Shown here: positions 5,406 through 6,976 of the stretch, piece by piece
Layout of the letters: the number at the start of each line of letters is the position of its first letter
Numbering within the stretch: the first letter of the stretch is position 1
NCBI GenBank assembly: GCA_947499175.1
Contig: CANMNU010000067.1
Coordinates: 1 to 6,976, forward strand
Length of the DNA stretch: 6,976 nucleotides
Direction of reading: 5' to 3'
Source: Alphaproteobacteria bacterium
Lineage (GTDB): Bacteria > Pseudomonadota > Alphaproteobacteria > Paracaedibacterales > CAITNM01
Position numbers and translations under genes: made by a program
The notes under the pieces: generated by a model
Database searches by the model: none
What the model was told of the DNA's origin: nothing
The model's input: only the letters and a program-made list of their open reading frames with translations

Positions 5406-6976
5406 TTATTTATAGTCAAAATCTTGCCCATCATAAACAACAGCGCTCTCTATGGCATCTAAAATACATTTGCGTGCTCTTAAGGAAATTTCTGCCTGCG
5501 CTGCTTTTGTTCCCCAAATAAATGGAACGAAATTTGGTATATAACGACCTATTAAATTGTTCTTAATACTTTCTGCTAATGTACCTGATTTGGGCGCATC
5601 CCAAACAGATTCTTTCTTCATTTCAGCATCACATTCTTGCTTGCTTAAAGCACTACCGTTTAAAATTTGCTTAATTTTTTCTTGAGTTTCTTCATCTATC
5701 TTTGATAAGAAGATTAATATCTTCTGAAATGTTTCTAATTCATTTGCTGTTTCAAGGGGAAACTCAAGCCCTGAAAGAATTTTAGGTAAAAGGCTTTTTG
5801 CAAAGTCTAAGTTGGTGTTACCCCTGATAATTTTATTTTTTGCCAAACATTTATCAATAGAATCCATTTGATTAAACTCATTAATTTTATCTGTGTCATT
5901 GAAAGCTTTTTCCACAAAATCTATGTGTAACCATGCTTTGTCATGTGTTTCTTCTGCTAAAGCAGAACTTACCGTTTTAATAATTTTAGCTCTTTCTTCT
6001 AGGGTAACCTGACTTTGTTTAGCATTATCATTAGAAGTAAAATTAGCAAATGCCTCTGGATATTTTTCTGTTGCTCTTTGAATAACAATGTCTGTTAAAG
6101 CTGTTTTTTGCTCAGGTAAAATACCGTTCAAAATATTTTTAAAATTTTCATGTTGATCAAGAGGAATTTTTGATAAGTAGTCTAGTATATTAAGCAATCC
6201 TTGTATTTCTTTTTCATTTTCAATTGGAAGGACAAGTCCCTTAAATATTTTGGGTAAAAGATTTTCAGCAAGCTCCATAACCTTTGGATTAAGACATGCA
6301 AATTTTTCTGCTAACTTCAGGTGTAACCATGGTTTATCAAACATTTCATCGCCTAAATAATATGCCAGCAATTGCTTTGCAGAATATATATTTTTTTGTT
6401 TAGTAAGTTTTTTACTAACCTTATCTTTTTCTTGTTTGAGGCCGACAAATGTTTTATGCCAAACATCACGACTATCGGCCCGCCATCCTTCAATCCACCC
6501 ACGCACCTGTGCTTTGACATGGTTTAACCTGCGTGATTCTTTCAGATATTTTTGACTTTCAAAATTGCTAACATAAACGTTAGCTAGAGCTTGTAAAGCA
6601 ATTCTGGCTGCAAAATTTTTAGTTATCCTTTTTTTATAGCCACCAATTGAGTCTTTAACTTCAGCTATATGCTTAGTCGTAACAAAATCACTTAGACCAA
6701 CGGGTCTTAGCTGTTGCTTAAGTAGTTGTTTTATTTGTTCACTCCATAAAATTTCTTGTTGCACCGTTATTTCAAAACAGTTTAAATCTTGCACACGATC
6801 TGCAGCTTCTTTTTTGACTAAATCATCAACCTTTAGTTCAAAAGCATCCGTTGCAAGTTGGCCAATCAATGTCACATATTGTGGCAGATAGTATTCAGCC
6901 CATTCTTTTTCAAAATCTTGATTTGAAATACTATACAAACGTTCCTCGTACCATTTACGGAGAGTTCCTTTGAATA
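5406..6976 (-). CDS. 3' part of a large unrecognised helical protein with an internal duplication
   Basis: The frame is open from the right edge to TAA 5406-5408, giving 522 complete codons before the stop. A TTG at 6936-6938 is a possible start, but the residues before it (FKGTLRKWYEERL) read as continuous protein, so I treat the gene as cut by the window edge. No family is recognised. Numbering from the TTG, residues 1-180 are charged and helical with several tryptophans. Residues 201-272 and 333-428 are two copies of a repeat, each starting DK-P/A-WLH and ending ILNG. The core 50 residues (223-272 and 379-428) align without gaps, with 23 identities by eye. Residues 436-510 form a C-terminal tail with no obvious motif. 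There is no signal peptide or membrane segment in view and no catalytic signature. The repeats suggest an alpha-helical scaffold or a secreted effector, but function is unknown. A tail-to-head gap of 125 bases separates it from the MFS gene. Confidence 0.8.
   Translation of the reverse strand, partial: FKGTLRKWYEERLYSISNQDFEKEWAEYYLPQYVTLIGQLATDAFELKVDDLVKKEAADRVQDLNCFEITVQQEILWSEQIKQLLKQQLRPVGLSDFVTTKHIAEVKDSIGGYKKRITKNFAARIALQALANVYVSNFESQKYLKESRRLNHVKAQVRGWIEGWRADSRDVWHKTFVGLKQEKDKVSKKLTKQKNIYSAKQLLAYYLGDEMFDKPWLHLKLAEKFACLNPKVMELAENLLPKIFKGLVLPIENEKEIQGLLNILDYLSKIPLDQHENFKNILNGILPEQKTALTDIVIQRATEKYPEAFANFTSNDNAKQSQVTLEERAKIIKTVSSALAEETHDKAWLHIDFVEKAFNDTDKINEFNQMDSIDKCLAKNKIIRGNTNLDFAKSLLPKILSGLEFPLETANELETFQKILIFLSKIDEETQEKIKQILNGSALSKQECDAEMKKESVWDAPKSGTLAESIKNNLIGRYIPNFVPFIWGTKAAQAEISLRARKCILDAIESAVVYDGQDFDYK
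5655..5942 (-). repeat. Second copy of the internal protein repeat
   Basis: It encodes the copy starting DKAWLH and containing LLPKILSGL, LSKI and QILNG. It is 24 residues longer than the first copy, with the extra material lying between the WLH motif and LLPKI (around the segment FNQMDSIDKCLAKNK). Confidence 0.75.
6123..6338 (-). repeat. First copy of the internal protein repeat
   Basis: It encodes the copy starting DKPWLH and containing LLPKIFKGL, LSKI and NILNG. At DNA level the start of the repeat (6321-6338) matches 5925-5942 in 16 of 18 bases, so traces of nucleotide similarity survive. Confidence 0.75.

Noticed and set aside
6936..6938. TTG as the start of the right-hand gene
   Set aside because: The frame continues upstream to the edge with protein-like sequence (KWYEERL) and no stop, so the gene is more likely truncated by the window.

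Overview
The window is AT-rich bacterial DNA with compact, mostly unlinked housekeeping and accessory genes. A class I polyhydroxyalkanoate synthase, a SCO1/SenC copper chaperone for cytochrome c oxidase and a ProP-type MFS symporter together suggest an aerobic, PHA-storing proteobacterium. The AT bias and the ProP-like carrier would fit a host-associated alphaproteobacterium of the Rickettsiales/Holosporales type. That placement is inference: a Legionella-like gammaproteobacterium is also possible, and no rRNA or other phylogenetic marker is present. The standard genetic code is used: tryptophans in the large proteins are TGG, and five of the six protein genes end in TAA.

Layout from left to right. 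Positions 1-647 (+) hold the 3' part of a gene with weak resemblance to the YdcF/DUF218 family. Positions 759-941 (-) hold a 60-residue secreted-type peptide that ends at TGA, after which the same frame stays open with protein-like sequence. Positions 942-1154 are a divergent promoter region with short direct repeats and two ACATGT-centred palindromes. Positions 1155-1793 (+) hold sco. It runs tail to tail, with a 5-base gap, into a tRNA-Leu(UAA) at 1799-1883 (-). Then, all on the minus strand, come phaC (1948-3846), an MFS symporter of the metabolite:H+ family (3988-5280) and the 3' part of a large unrecognised protein containing an internal duplication (5406 to the right edge).

The minus-strand genes are separated by gaps of 64-141 bases. 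A hairpin with a T tract follows the MFS gene, and a TATAAT box precedes it, so they look like separate transcription units rather than an operon. Only two functional themes are clear: respiratory-oxidase assembly (sco) and carbon storage (phaC), possibly with solute uptake (MFS). No phaA/phaB/phaP/phaR and no cytochrome oxidase genes are in view, so both recognised enzymes are orphans here. I found no mobile element, CRISPR array or replication origin. No gene-free stretch exceeds 300 bases. The least familiar content is the duplicated-repeat protein at the right edge and the TGA-interrupted small secreted protein.
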